Origin: Janthinobacterium sp.
GTDB lineage: Bacteria; Pseudomonadota; Gammaproteobacteria; Burkholderiales; Burkholderiaceae_D
Reading direction: 5' to 3'
Assembly (NCBI RefSeq): GCF_009923995.1
Contig: NZ_RFSK01000010.1
Coordinates: 62,001-126,000, forward strand
DNA: 64,000 bases
Shown here one piece after another: positions 37,248 through 45,767 of the stretch (positions are counted from its first letter, which is position 1; each line of letters begins with the position of its first letter). The translations under genes and the position numbers were made by a program. The notes under the pieces were generated by a model. That model saw only the letters and a list, made by a program, of their open reading frames with translations, did not search any database and was not told where the DNA came from.

Positions 37248-37574
37248 ATGAACGCCATCAAGACCATCGCGCTGCGCGAACTGGCGCACGCGCGCGCCGG
37301 CGACAAGGGCGATATCTCTAACCTGTCGCTGATCGCGTACGAGCAGAAGGATTACGAACTGCTGCGCCGGGAAGTGACGCCCGAGCGCGTGCGCCAGCAT
37401 TTTGCGGGCGTCGTGCGGGGCGGCGTCACGCGCTACGAGCTGCCGCAGCTGGGCGCATTCAATTTTGTCATGCAGCAGGCGCTGGGCGGCGGCGTGACGC
37501 GCTCGCTGGCGCTGGACGCGCATGGGAAATGCCTGGGCGCGGCCCTGCTGGCCATGCGGATCCCCGTCCCGTGA
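37248..37574 (+). CDS. AtuA-related small protein
   Basis: The 108-residue product (LRELAHARAGDKGDISNLSLIAY) belongs to the small AtuA-related group that is either fused to or encoded directly after DUF1446 proteins. Its start follows the AtuA stop by one base (tgacatg), implying a 1:1 partner. A subunit or accessory role is inferred. It is the last gene of the CitMHS operon; the next gene is convergent. Confidence 0.82.
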   Translation: MNAIKTIALRELAHARAGDKGDISNLSLIAYEQKDYELLRREVTPERVRQHFAGVVRGGVTRYELPQLGAFNFVMQQALGGGVTRSLALDAHGKCLGAALLAMRIPVP

Positions 37575-37588
37575 GGCGGCGCCGGCCG

Positions 37589-38533
37589 TCAGGCCACTGA
37601 TGGCGTGCCGTAGGCCGTGGCGCCGCTGAGCTGCGCCCGCACCTGGCCCACGTCGCGCATGGGCGCGCGGCCGAACTGGCGGCTGTATTCGCGGCTGAAC
37701 TGCGACTCGCTGGCGTAGCCGACGCGGTAGCCGGCCGTGCCGGCATCGATCTGCTCGACCAGCATCAGCCGCCGCGCTTCCTGCAGGCGCAGCAGTTTCT
37801 GGTACTGCATCGGCGTCATGGCGGTAATCGCCTTGAAGTGGTGGTGCAGCGAGGACATGCTCATGTTCGCCATGCCGGCCAGGTGCTCGATGCGCAGGGG
37901 CTGGGCGTAATGGTGCTTGATCCAGTCGATGGCCTGGCCCACCTGGTGCGACTGGCTGCTGGCCAGGGCCATGTGGCGCAGGCGCGCGCCCACGGGGCCG
38001 TTCAGCAGGCGGTAGGTCAGTTCGCGGCGGATCAGGGGCGCCAGCGCGGCGATGTCGTCCGGCTTGTCGAGCAGGCGCACGAGGCGCAGCATGGCGTCGA
38101 GCAGCTCGGGCGAGACGTCGCTGACGGAAATGCCGCGCGTGGCGGGAAGGATTTTCTGCGCCGCCGCGCCATCGCCGGCACGTTCGCTGTCGAGCAGGGC
38201 GGCCACGTCGGCGATGTCGATGCCCAGCACCACGCACAGGTGCGGCGCCGCTTCGCTCGCCTCCACCACGCGCACCTGCACGGGCAGGTCGACGGACGTG
38301 AGCAGGTACTGCATGCGACTGTAATGAAAGGTTTCCGTGCCCAGGGTGACCTGCTTGCCCCCTTGCGCGATCAGCGCCACGCTGGGGCGCGCCGCGTGGA
38401 ACAGCGATTCCGTGACGGAGGACTGGCGGTGGAAGGTGAGGTTGCCGATGGCCGTCGCGTAGTCGCCATTGCGGGGCGCGTGGCGGCTGATCAGGGCGGC
38501 GATTTCGTCTTGCGGGGGGAGCTGTGTGGACAT
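37589..38533 (-). CDS. AraC-family transcriptional regulator
   Basis: The 314-residue product has an N-terminal AraC_N (cupin-type, DUF6597/AraC-N) region (about 10-170) and a C-terminal pair of helix-turn-helix motifs (about 195-300: LAGMANMSMSSLHHHFKAIT and VGYASESQFSREYSRQFG). It is divergent from the alcohol dehydrogenase gene with a 177-base gap, the usual arrangement for AraC regulators of aldehyde/alcohol dehydrogenases. Confidence 0.9.
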   Translation of the reverse strand: MSTQLPPQDEIAALISRHAPRNGDYATAIGNLTFHRQSSVTESLFHAARPSVALIAQGGKQVTLGTETFHYSRMQYLLTSVDLPVQVRVVEASEAAPHLCVVLGIDIADVAALLDSERAGDGAAAQKILPATRGISVSDVSPELLDAMLRLVRLLDKPDDIAALAPLIRRELTYRLLNGPVGARLRHMALASSQSHQVGQAIDWIKHHYAQPLRIEHLAGMANMSMSSLHHHFKAITAMTPMQYQKLLRLQEARRLMLVEQIDAGTAGYRVGYASESQFSREYSRQFGRAPMRDVGQVRAQLSGATAYGTPSVA

Positions 38534-38710
38534 GGGGGCCAGTATGCATCAGGCGGGGAAGGGCAGGGGATGATCTTACGCAGATTTGGAGGATCGTGCA
38601 AAGGTCTTGCAGGATCGCGGTAACGCGCGCGGCGCATTTGCCGCAGACTAGCGCCATCGCATGCAAGACACGCGTCTCCCCCCGTCACACATACAGATAC
38701 AGGAGTTTTC

Positions 38711-39763
38711 ATGACTACCATCGCCAAAGGCTACGCCGCACTGGGCCCGACCTCCGCACTGCAACCGTTCACGTTCGAGCGCCGCGCCCCGCGCGCCGAC
38801 GACGTGGCCATCTCGATCAAATACTGCGGCGTGTGCCATTCCGACATCCACCAGGCGCGCGACGAATGGGGCGGCTCCGCCTTCCCCATGGTGCCCGGCC
38901 ATGAAATCGCCGGCGTCGTCACGGCCGTCGGCGCCGACGTCACCAAGTTCAAGGTGGGCGACCACGTGGGCGTGGGCTGCTTCGTCGATTCCTGCACCAC
39001 CTGCAAGACGCGCAACGTCGACCTGGAACAGTACATGCCAGGCCTGATCCAGACCTACAACGGCCTGGAAGTCGATGGCAAGACGGCCACGCAGGGCGGC
39101 TACTCGGACAGCATCGTCGTCAAGGAAGGCTATGTGCTGTCGATTCCCGACAACCTGCCGCTGGACGCCGCCGCGCCGCTGCTGTGCGCCGGCATCACCC
39201 TGTACTCGCCGCTGAACCACTGGAAGGCCGGCCCTGGCAAGCAGGTCGCCATCCTGGGCATGGGCGGCCTGGGCCACATGGGCGTGAAGATCGCCCACGC
39301 CATGGGCGCCGAAGTGACGGTGCTGAGCCAGACCCTGTCGAAGCGCGAAGACGGCCTGCGCCTGGGCGCCGACCATTACTACGCCACCAATGACGCGGAA
39401 ACGTTCAGCAAGCTGGCCGGCACCTTCGACCTGATCATCTGCACCGTGGGCGCGGCCATCGACTGGAACCACTACATCAACCTGCTGAAAGTGGATGGCA
39501 ACATGGTCATCGTCGGCATCCCGGACGGCGCCGTGCCGCCCGTGAGCGCCTTCGGCCTGGTGGGCGCGCGCCGCAGCCTGTCCGGCTCCATGATCGGCTC
39601 GATCAAGGAAACCCAGGAAATGCTCGATTTCTGCGGCAAGCACAATATCGTCTCCGACATCGAGATCATCCGCATCCAGGACATCAACGAGGCGTTCGAG
39701 CGCGTGGTGAAAAGCGATGTCAGATATCGTTTTGTGATTGACATGGCGTCGCTGGCTGAGTAA
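38711..39763 (+). CDS. Zinc-type NAD(P)-dependent alcohol dehydrogenase (YahK/CAD-like)
   Basis: The 350-residue product is a medium-chain dehydrogenase of the cinnamyl-alcohol/YahK aldehyde reductase type. The catalytic zinc site is intact (CGVCHSD, PGHEIAG), and the nucleotide site [13 protein letters not shown] is present near residue 182. The structural zinc loop is odd: in [20 protein letters not shown] only two of the four expected cysteines remain, with Arg and Met at the other two positions. An AGGAG ribosome site precedes the ATG. The likely reaction is NADPH-linked reduction of aldehydes, controlled by the divergent AraC regulator. Confidence 0.88.
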   Translation: MTTIAKGYAALGPTSALQPFTFERRAPRADDVAISIKYCGVCHSDIHQARDEWGGSAFPMVPGHEIAGVVTAVGADVTKFKVGDHVGVGCFVDSCTTCKTRNVDLEQYMPGLIQTYNGLEVDGKTATQGGYSDSIVVKEGYVLSIPDNLPLDAAAPLLCAGITLYSPLNHWKAGPGKQVAILGMGGLGHMGVKIAHAMGAEVTVLSQTLSKREDGLRLGADHYYATNDAETFSKLAGTFDLIICTVGAAIDWNHYINLLKVDGNMVIVGIPDGAVPPVSAFGLVGARRSLSGSMIGSIKETQEMLDFCGKHNIVSDIEIIRIQDINEAFERVVKSDVRYRFVIDMASLAE

Positions 39764-40070
39764 TTTGACAAGGGGGCGGACCCGTCGGGTCCGACTCCAG
39801 CTTTTCCGGTGCTGAGCCCTGAGCATCATTGGATACTCCGAGCGACGCACAAGGCTGGGTCAGACCCATCGGGTCTGACCCCTTAATCCGACATCCCCAC
39901 CAAATCATCCCATCCCCGCCCAAAATCAAGCTCCGACATCAATTTTTCTTTCCTTGCGTCAAAAATCGGCATAAAATGAAACCGTACAGTACAGTTTCAC
40001 TACGTGGTTTTATAAAAATCAGCCATCCCCGACGTGTTTGCCTGGGCAGGGGAGGCGTCTTGGATAAAAA
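39764..40070. repeat. Intergenic region with two palindromic repeats and an operator-like site
   Basis: There is no gene. Palindromes of the dispersed family lie at 39774-39799 (ggcggaccc-gtc-gggtccgac) and 39857-39882 (gggtcagaccc-atc-gggtctgaccc). Further on is a 21-bp near-perfect palindrome at 39978-39998 upstream of gcd, described separately. Confidence 0.7.
39978..39998. promoter_or_regulatory. Operator-like palindrome upstream of gcd
   Basis: gaaaccgtac - a - gtacagtttc is a 10-1-10 inverted repeat with one mismatched pair, 73 bases before the gcd start. The length and odd centre fit a TetR-family operator, and a TetR gene lies directly downstream of gcd, so autoregulated control of gcd is a good guess. 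Confidence 0.5.
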
Positions 40071-42506
40071 ATGGACACTTCAACAAAGAATGGAGCGGCG
40101 GCGATCCCGCCCGTCTCCAGGGGCAAGCGCATTGCCCTGGCGGTTTTCGGCATCTTCCTGGGACTTTCCGGCCTGGCCCTGGCGGCTGGCGGCATCGAAC
40201 TCCTCACCCTCGGCGGTTCCTGGTATTACCTGCTGGCCGGTCTCGGCCTGCTCCTCGCCGGCGTGCTGTACCTGCGCCGCAAGCGGCTGGCCAGCGCCGT
40301 CGTCGCCGTGCTGGTCGTCGGCACCCTGATCTGGGCCGTGTGGGAAATCGGCTTCGCCTTCTGGCCCATGGTGCCGCGCCTGGCGCCATGGCTCGTCATC
40401 GGCCTCGTGGCCGCCCTCGTGCATCCGTGGCTGCCGGGGGGCGCGCGCCATGCGCGTCCGGGGCAGTCGCGCGGTTTCGCCGCCCTGTTCGCCGTCGTGC
40501 TGGCGGCCGGTTTCGCGTCCATGTTCAAGCCGCACGGCGTGCTGGAAGCCACCGTGCAGCCGCAGCAGGATGCCGTGACGGCCGTCAATGACGGCAGCGC
40601 CAACTGGGCGCATTATGGCTATGGGCCGCACGGCACGCGCTTCGCCCCTTACACGCAGATCGACAAGCGGAACGTCGGCCAGCTGCAGGTGGCGTGGAGC
40701 TATCGCACGGGCGAGCTGGCCGAAGGCGCGTCGGAATCGCAGAACACGCCGCTGCAGATCGGCGACACGGTCTACACGTGCACGCCGACGAGCAAGGTCG
40801 TCGCGCTCGACGCGGACACGGGCAAGGAGCGCTGGAGCTACTATTCGCGTCCCGCCAACACCAAGACGTGGAACCGCTGCCGCGGCGTCGGCTACTACGA
40901 GCCGGCCTCGGTGACACAGCCGTTCCAGTTTGAAGGCATGCAGGCGGCCGGCGCGCCGCAGGAGGGCGCGTGCGCCAAACGCATCGTGCAAGTGACCATG
41001 GATGCGCGCCTGATCGAGATCGATGCGCAGACGGGCAAGCTGTGCGAGGGGTTCGGCGACAAAGGTTCCGTCGATCTGATGACGGGCCTGGGCAAGGTGC
41101 GCGCCAACGTGCCGTACTACGCCTACACGTCGGCGCCGACCATCGCGCGCAACCTGATCATCCTCGGCGGCTGGGTCTTTGATGGCCGCTCCGTCGACGA
41201 GCCGTCCGGCGTCGTGCGCGCCTACAGCGCCGACACGGGAGAGCTGGTGTGGGCCTGGGACCTGGGCAATCCGGCCATCACCAAGCTGCCGCCGGAAGGG
41301 CAGACGTACACGCGCAGCACGCCGAACATGTGGTCCACGCCCGCCGTCGACCATGCCCTGGGCCTGGTCTACCTGCCGCTGGGGAACGAGCAGCCCGACT
41401 TCTGGGGCGGCAAGCGTCCGCCGCTGACGGAGAAATACTCGTCGGCCATCGTCGCCCTCGACATGGCCACGGGCCGCGAGCGCTGGACCTTCCAGACCGT
41501 CCACCACGACATCTGGGACTACGACGTGGCCGCCCAGCCGGCCCTGTACGACGTCCCGGACGGCAAGGGCGGCACGATTCCCGCGCTGGTGCAGCTGACC
41601 AAGCGTGGCCAGATCTTCATGCTGGACCGCCGCACGGGCAAGCCGATCGCCGACGTGGTGGAAAAATCCGTGCCGCAGGAGCATGCGGCCGGCGACTGGG
41701 TGGCAAAAACGCAGCCATACTCCACCGGCATGCCGGCCCTGGGCGCGGATACGCTGACGGAGCGCGAGATGTGGGGCGCCACCTTCTTCGACCAGCTGGC
41801 TTGCCGCATCAGCTTCCGCAAGCTCAATTACCAGGGCGAGTTCACGGCACCCAGTACCAAAGAGACCCTGATCTATCCGGGCTACTACGGCGGCTTCAAC
41901 TGGGGCGGGGCGGCCGTCGATGAAAGCAATGGCTATATGTTCGTCAACGATATCCGCATGCCGCAAGTGGTCAAGCTGGTGCCGCGCGAAACGGTGGACG
42001 TGGCCAAGCTGACGTCGGGCCACGGCGTGGGCAGCACCTATCCCATGGATGGCACGCCCTTCGTCATCGACCACAAGGCCTTCAATTCGCCGCTGGGCAT
42101 TCCCTGCCAAAGCCCGCCGTGGGGCGTGTTTGCCGCCATCGACCTCAAGACGCAGAAGAAAGTGTGGGAGCGTCCGGCCGGCACGGTGCAGGACGCCGTC
42201 ATCAACGGCATGCGCGCGCGCCTGCCCATCCCGCTGGGCATGCCGACCCTGGGCGGCGGCGTGAGCACGGCATCGGGCCTGGTGTTTTATGCGGGCACGC
42301 AGGATTACTACCTGCGCGCCATGGATATCGCCACAGGGCATGAAGTGTGGAAGGCGCGCCTGCCCGTCGGCTCGCAAGGCACGCCGATGACGTATGTGTC
42401 GCCCAGGTCGGGCCGCCAGTACGTGGTGGTGGTCGCGGGTGGCGCCCGCCAGAGCCCGGACCGGGGGGATTACGTGATAGCATACGCGCTTCCCAAGACA
42501 CAGTAA
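40071..42506 (+). CDS. gcd: PQQ-dependent membrane-bound glucose dehydrogenase
   Basis: Gcd oxidises glucose (and related aldoses) to gluconolactone at the periplasmic face and passes electrons to ubiquinone. The 811-residue product has about five membrane helices in its first 150 residues, then an eight-bladed propeller quinoprotein domain with characteristic stretches NWAHYGYGPHGTRFAPYTQI, TVHHDIWDYDVAAQPAL and the late WKARLPVGSQGTPMTY. Length is normal for the family (about 800). A TetR gene follows 11 bases after its stop. PQQ synthesis genes are not in the window. Confidence 0.93.
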   Translation: MDTSTKNGAAAIPPVSRGKRIALAVFGIFLGLSGLALAAGGIELLTLGGSWYYLLAGLGLLLAGVLYLRRKRLASAVVAVLVVGTLIWAVWEIGFAFWPMVPRLAPWLVIGLVAALVHPWLPGGARHARPGQSRGFAALFAVVLAAGFASMFKPHGVLEATVQPQQDAVTAVNDGSANWAHYGYGPHGTRFAPYTQIDKRNVGQLQVAWSYRTGELAEGASESQNTPLQIGDTVYTCTPTSKVVALDADTGKERWSYYSRPANTKTWNRCRGVGYYEPASVTQPFQFEGMQAAGAPQEGACAKRIVQVTMDARLIEIDAQTGKLCEGFGDKGSVDLMTGLGKVRANVPYYAYTSAPTIARNLIILGGWVFDGRSVDEPSGVVRAYSADTGELVWAWDLGNPAITKLPPEGQTYTRSTPNMWSTPAVDHALGLVYLPLGNEQPDFWGGKRPPLTEKYSSAIVALDMATGRERWTFQTVHHDIWDYDVAAQPALYDVPDGKGGTIPALVQLTKRGQIFMLDRRTGKPIADVVEKSVPQEHAAGDWVAKTQPYSTGMPALGADTLTEREMWGATFFDQLACRISFRKLNYQGEFTAPSTKETLIYPGYYGGFNWGGAAVDESNGYMFVNDIRMPQVVKLVPRETVDVAKLTSGHGVGSTYPMDGTPFVIDHKAFNSPLGIPCQSPPWGVFAAIDLKTQKKVWERPAGTVQDAVINGMRARLPIPLGMPTLGGGVSTASGLVFYAGTQDYYLRAMDIATGHEVWKARLPVGSQGTPMTYVSPRSGRQYVVVVAGGARQSPDRGDYVIAYALPKTQ

Positions 42507-42517
42507 GAGTTTGCTTC

Positions 42518-43153
42518 ATGCCCCAGTTGCGCACCGTTCCCGCTTCCCCGACTAACCGAAGCGAGGAGCGGCGGCGCAAGCTGCTGGTGGCGGCGGCAGA
42601 CCTCTTCCTCGCCTCCGGCTACGACGGCGTCAGCATGGACGCCATCGTGGCGGCGGCGGGCGGCTCGAAAGCCACGGCCTACCGCTATTTCGGCAGCAAG
42701 CAGGAGCTGCTGGTGGCCGTGGTCGAATACCTGTGCGCCGATTTCATCATCGCGCTGCGCCAGCTTGATACGTCGCAAGTCGGCCTGGAACAGGGCTTGC
42801 AATTGATCCTCGATGAACTGGTGGCCGTCGTCACCAGCCCCCGCCACGTGGACTTTTACCGCCTCGTCGTCACGGGCGCGGCCGCCGTGCCGGCCGTGGG
42901 CCAGACCTGGTACGAGCACGGTCCGCAAGTGTGGCACGCCTTGATCCTGCGCCTGCTGGAGCAGCAGCGCGCCCAGGGCCGCATCGCGCCCGATACCGCC
43001 TTGTCCAACCTGCCGCAGATCCTCTTCGACGCCGTCTTCTCGCACCTGACCACGCGCACCGTCATGCTGGGGCAGGGTGGCAGCGCCGCCGCGTTCCGGC
43101 CCCTGATCGCGGAATTGATCGAGCTGGTGGTGGCGAGGGTGGCGCGGAACTAG
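42518..43153 (+). CDS. TetR/AcrR-family regulator
   Basis: The 211-residue product has the TetR helix-turn-helix at about 20-65 (DLFLASGYDGVSMDAIVAAAGGSKATAYRYF) and a C-terminal ligand region resembling the AefR-like group (TetR_C_7-like). It starts 11 bases after gcd and is co-transcribed. The palindrome upstream of gcd is its likely binding site, which would make this a negative-feedback operon. An upstream in-frame extension overlapping gcd was rejected. Confidence 0.88.
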   Translation: MPQLRTVPASPTNRSEERRRKLLVAAADLFLASGYDGVSMDAIVAAAGGSKATAYRYFGSKQELLVAVVEYLCADFIIALRQLDTSQVGLEQGLQLILDELVAVVTSPRHVDFYRLVVTGAAAVPAVGQTWYEHGPQVWHALILRLLEQQRAQGRIAPDTALSNLPQILFDAVFSHLTTRTVMLGQGGSAAAFRPLIAELIELVVARVARN

Positions 43154-43232
43154 ACGACGCAGGCACCAGTGGCGTCGGATGGCGCTACGCTGATCCCGCC
43201 TGCGCCACGCGCCTCTGAAAGCGTAAAAAGCA

Positions 43233-43265
43233 GGTCGGATCAGGCCCGCAGGGCCATAATCCGAC
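43233..43265. repeat. REP-like palindrome
   Basis: gtcggat-cag-gccc-gca-gggc-cat-aatccgac forms an interrupted hairpin between the TetR gene and the convergent VOC gene. A related gtcggatggcgctacgctgatc unit lies just upstream near 43175. Such GTCGGAT elements are common intergenic repeats in this family of bacteria. Confidence 0.6.
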
Positions 43266-43319
43266 AGCATTGCTGGTCGGGGGCATGCCTGCCAGAGACG
43301 CAGGGGAATGCGCCCGGCG

Positions 43320-43718
43320 TCAGGCTTCCGGCGCCGTCCACACCAGGTTCCACAGGTGGCCATCGATATCCTCGAAGCCCTGGTCGTACATGAAGCCGTG
43401 ATCCTCGGGCGGATGCGGCGTGCGGCCGCCGGCGGCGACTGCCCTGGCGATCAGGCTGTCCACCTCTTCCCGGCTTTCGCAGCTGAGGCAAATGACGACT
43501 TCATTGGCTTGCCTGGCATTTGCGACCGGCTTGTCGATCAGGGACTGGAAGAACGGTTCCGTCGTCAGCATGGCCTGGATGGTGTCGCCGACGATGTTCA
43601 TGAAGGCTGCGTTCTCGCCGCTGAAGCGGGGATCGAAGGTAAAGCCGAGGGCGGAAAAGAAGGCCCTGGATTTGCCCAGATCCTGCACGGGCAGGTTGAG
43701 GATGATCTGTTTCTTCAT
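43320..43718 (-). CDS. VOC-family (glyoxalase-like) protein
   Basis: The 132-residue product is a single vicinal-oxygen-chelate unit (QIILNLPVQDLGKSRAFFSALGF...YDQGFEDIDGHLWNLVW), close to the 'lactoylglutathione lyase-like' extradiol group. It has the C-terminal DIDGHLW motif that supplies metal ligands in the fold. The reaction is unknown. AGGGAG lies upstream of the start. A hairpin and tandem repeats (43746-43820) lie in its promoter region. Confidence 0.85.
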   Translation of the reverse strand: MKKQIILNLPVQDLGKSRAFFSALGFTFDPRFSGENAAFMNIVGDTIQAMLTTEPFFQSLIDKPVANARQANEVVICLSCESREEVDSLIARAVAAGGRTPHPPEDHGFMYDQGFEDIDGHLWNLVWTAPEA

Positions 43719-43788
43719 GGCGTCTCCCTGGTCAAGATATGGGTATTAAGACTGTCAATCATCTGACAGCGACTGTCAGCGCAAGTTT

Positions 43789-43820
43789 GAGTCTGTACAC
43801 CTATGAGTCTGTACACCTAT
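43789..43820. repeat. 16-bp direct tandem repeat, two copies
   Basis: gagtctgtacacctat is present twice head-to-tail with no mismatch, in the gap between the VOC gene and the receiver-like gene. A nearby ctgtca...tgacag inverted repeat lies at about 43752-43769. It may be a slippage product or a regulator site. Confidence 0.7.
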
Positions 43821-43832
43821 ATGACATTGCGT

Positions 43833-44147
43833 CTATTGCCGTTCACTGACACCGCGCCCAGTGGCGAGGCGGCGGATGGCAGCGATACCTGCCTGCATCT
43901 TTTCACGCGCGGAACTGTTGGCCGAATGAACCAGGATAAGCGGGGGCTTGAAACCGCGCAATGCGACTGCTTCCTCGATCCACAAGACGACGTCATAGCC
44001 GGTGCCCCGCCCGTCATCGCCAAGATCGTGGTCGAGACTAATTTCGGCAACACCGCCGGCGGCCAATAGCGCTACTGCCTCATCAGGCCAATACACGCGA
44101 GTCCAGCCTTCCGGCGTAGTGCGCTCATCGTCGAGGTACACCTTCAT
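43833..44147 (-). CDS. Cyclic-phosphate-processing receiver-like (cREC) protein
   Basis: The 104-residue product is a single receiver-like domain: acidic pocket VYLDDERTTPEGW at the N-terminus and ISLDHDLGDD at the phospho-acceptor strand, the hallmark of the cREC group proposed by Aravind and co-workers to process cyclic phosphate ends of RNA or nucleotides. AAGGA precedes ATG 44147. No RNA ligase or other repair gene adjoins it here, so its partner is unknown. The functional proposal for the family is a prediction from the literature, not shown by this sequence. Confidence 0.72.
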   Translation of the reverse strand: MKVYLDDERTTPEGWTRVYWPDEAVALLAAGGVAEISLDHDLGDDGRGTGYDVVLWIEEAVALRGFKPPLILVHSANSSAREKMQAGIAAIRRLATGRGVSERQ

Positions 44148-44359
44148 TCCTTCATGCCCCTGGAGAGTTGATGAATATTTCTGGTCCGTCAATAATACCC
44201 TATGCGCATGCTGGCTATGAAGCGCAGAGCGTCTTACGCCAAAGTAGCTTCCGCTTATGCGCCCGCATGATAAGAAGGAGAAAAACCACATCCTTGGGAT
44301 GTGGTTTTAGTGGAGAGGGCAATGCTAGACTGAGCGCAGCGGGCGGCGCTTGAGTTTCA
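44148..44359. other. Gap upstream of the receiver-like gene
   Basis: About 210 bases holding a hairpin (see the terminator entry at 44281) and no convincing gene; short minus-strand frames here are low quality. Confidence 0.4.
44281..44309 (-). terminator. Hairpin terminator on the minus strand
   Basis: A 12-bp perfect stem (aaaaccacatcc / ggatgtggtttt) with loop ttg; on the minus strand five Ts follow. It would end a transcript from the small gene at 44360-44494. Confidence 0.7.
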
Positions 44360-44494
44360 TCATCGAATGTCTTGTTTTGTGGACTGGCCGCGAAAGGTTT
44401 TGAAAATAAAGACAAAAGGCTCGAAATAAATACGTGGACCTTGTTTTCCAGCAATCACCACTTCCTTGATTATGTCTTTGAATAATTCTTTCAT
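44360..44494 (-). CDS. Small 44-aa protein, unknown
   Basis: A 44-residue frame (MKELFKDIIKEVVIAGKQGP..., ending TKQDIR) with AAAGGA eight bases before the ATG and a good terminator 50 bases downstream. The middle (QGPRIYFEPFVFIFKTFRG) is hydrophobic/basic and could associate with the membrane. Codon use is AT-richer than the genome average. I do not know the function; membrane-active small peptide or toxin-like protein are possibilities. Accepted because promoter-distal features and ribosome site agree. Confidence 0.45.
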   Translation of the reverse strand: MKELFKDIIKEVVIAGKQGPRIYFEPFVFIFKTFRGQSTKQDIR

Positions 44495-44729
44495 TTGGAA
44501 ATCCTTTAATGTTCTGTATGTTGTTTTTCTTTACATCAAAGAAGTAAAGTGGCGTCAACGATAATCATGGCATCCATGAACGAATACCCGGAAAACGGTG
44601 CCGACAATGCCTGTCTGCCCCTAGAAACGGCATGTGATTTAGGTCCTGGCTCAGTTCGATCGAGATGATCTGGACGCCAAAACCCTAAAAAATCTCCTGT
44701 TGTTGGAGGTATCAATGCCGTTTTTATGA
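44495..44729. other. AT-richer gap, nothing supported
   Basis: About 235 bases of lower GC with no supported gene; it contains the upstream region of the 44-aa gene. Confidence 0.4.
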
Positions 44730-45035
44730 TCAGTTTCCTGATTCGGGGAAGGTTGCTTTATACAAATTAAGCAAAGATGGGGCGTTGTCCTTCAAAACGT
44801 CCTTTTTGCTTGCAGAATCGAGCAGAACTTGAATTTGCTTTTCGGACAGCTCAGGCGAGTCAAGATCAAGGTCCGGGATTTCCTTCTTGGCCCACTCGTT
44901 CAGCGCCCGGACGATGATTGCCTCTTCGGTCACGCCATGGCTATTTGCCAATGCGCGCAGCGTAGGGGCCGAAATTCCGAAAACGCTGTTGACTTGATCC
45001 AGCGAAATTGAAAAAGTGTTTTCCGGTGTGTTCAT
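44730..45035 (-). CDS. Hypothetical 101-aa protein, antitoxin-like
   Basis: The product is 101 residues with a helix-rich centre (TLRALANSHGVTEEAIIVRALNEWAKKEIPD) reminiscent of ribbon-helix-helix or antitoxin-type DNA-binding proteins, and an acidic C-terminal half with LSEKQIQVLLDSASKKD. The ATG at 45035 has GAAAG upstream; a longer frame to 45098 is not protein-like. No toxin gene adjoins it on the same strand. Function unknown. Confidence 0.6.
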   Translation of the reverse strand: MNTPENTFSISLDQVNSVFGISAPTLRALANSHGVTEEAIIVRALNEWAKKEIPDLDLDSPELSEKQIQVLLDSASKKDVLKDNAPSLLNLYKATFPESGN

Positions 45036-45455
45036 TGCAAATGTGCTTTCAGATGTGAGTGTCCTGTTTTGGCGACTAAGAAGAAGATGCAGTGACAAAA
45101 AAAGTCTGCTGCAACTGCTCCGTCATCATCCTGTTTCAGCATATTCATATAAAACTGCGGAAATTGCTAGCTGATTTGTTGCCGCTTGGCAAAACATCTG
45201 CCAGCGGCGGCCCTCACCGGACTGGGAGCGCTGTCTACAACAGTGCAGATACACGGCGACTCGGGCCTGGTGCTGCGTGCTTCGCAGGCTTAAAAGAAAG
45301 CCGCCGATAAGGAATCGCCTGACTGGCCAAGGCAGGCGGGCACCTCTAAAAAGTGAGACTCCGTCAAGTCATGGCACATTCGCCGAAACGCGGACGATAA
45401 CAACCGAGCCAGCTTTGCTCAATTGCAATGGTGACTTTTTTATCGCATCAGCAGC
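45036..45455. other. Gap without a supported gene
   Basis: About 420 bases. Short plus-strand frames at 45092-45310 and 45277-45468 lack ribosome sites and protein-like composition. I see no repeat or RNA here. Confidence 0.4.
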
Positions 45456-45767
45456 TTATTCGATATAAGAGGTATTGCTTATTCCGGCTAAGTGAAGGCA
45501 GTCATCAGTCACATTGTCGTCATCCATGCCCGTGATCTTGAAAAGGAACGGTTGAGCGGGAGCCATGCTGGCGTCAGCGAATTTCAGCTGGGGGCTTAGA
45601 ATGCCTAATTCATTCATCGGTATCTGAGGAAGAGTATGCACCATACCGGTCTCTTCGACCTTGTACTCATGGCGGGAATGGAAAATACTGCGGATAACGA
45701 CAGCGAGGATTCCGGCAATGACCACAGAAGCCAGTGTGATTTGACTAAGCGTTAAAAGTTGTTCCAT
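45456..45767 (-). CDS. Single-pass membrane protein, unknown (103 aa)
   Basis: The product is 103 residues: a membrane helix near the N-terminus (about 8-28), then a soluble Met/Pro-rich region and acidic MDDDNVTDDC end. GAGGA lies close before ATG 45767. I do not recognise it. It lies in the orphan-rich stretch between the receiver-like gene and the signalling genes. Confidence 0.6.
   Translation of the reverse strand: MEQLLTLSQITLASVVIAGILAVVIRSIFHSRHEYKVEETGMVHTLPQIPMNELGILSPQLKFADASMAPAQPFLFKITGMDDDNVTDDCLHLAGISNTSYIE

Noticed and set aside
35909-37574. Acyclic terpene degradation (atu) pathway.
   Set aside because: Only the AtuA-type and AtuA-related genes are present; the carboxylase and dehydrogenase genes of a true atu cluster are missing.
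45092-45468. Two short plus-strand frames.
   Set aside because: No start signals and no protein-like features.
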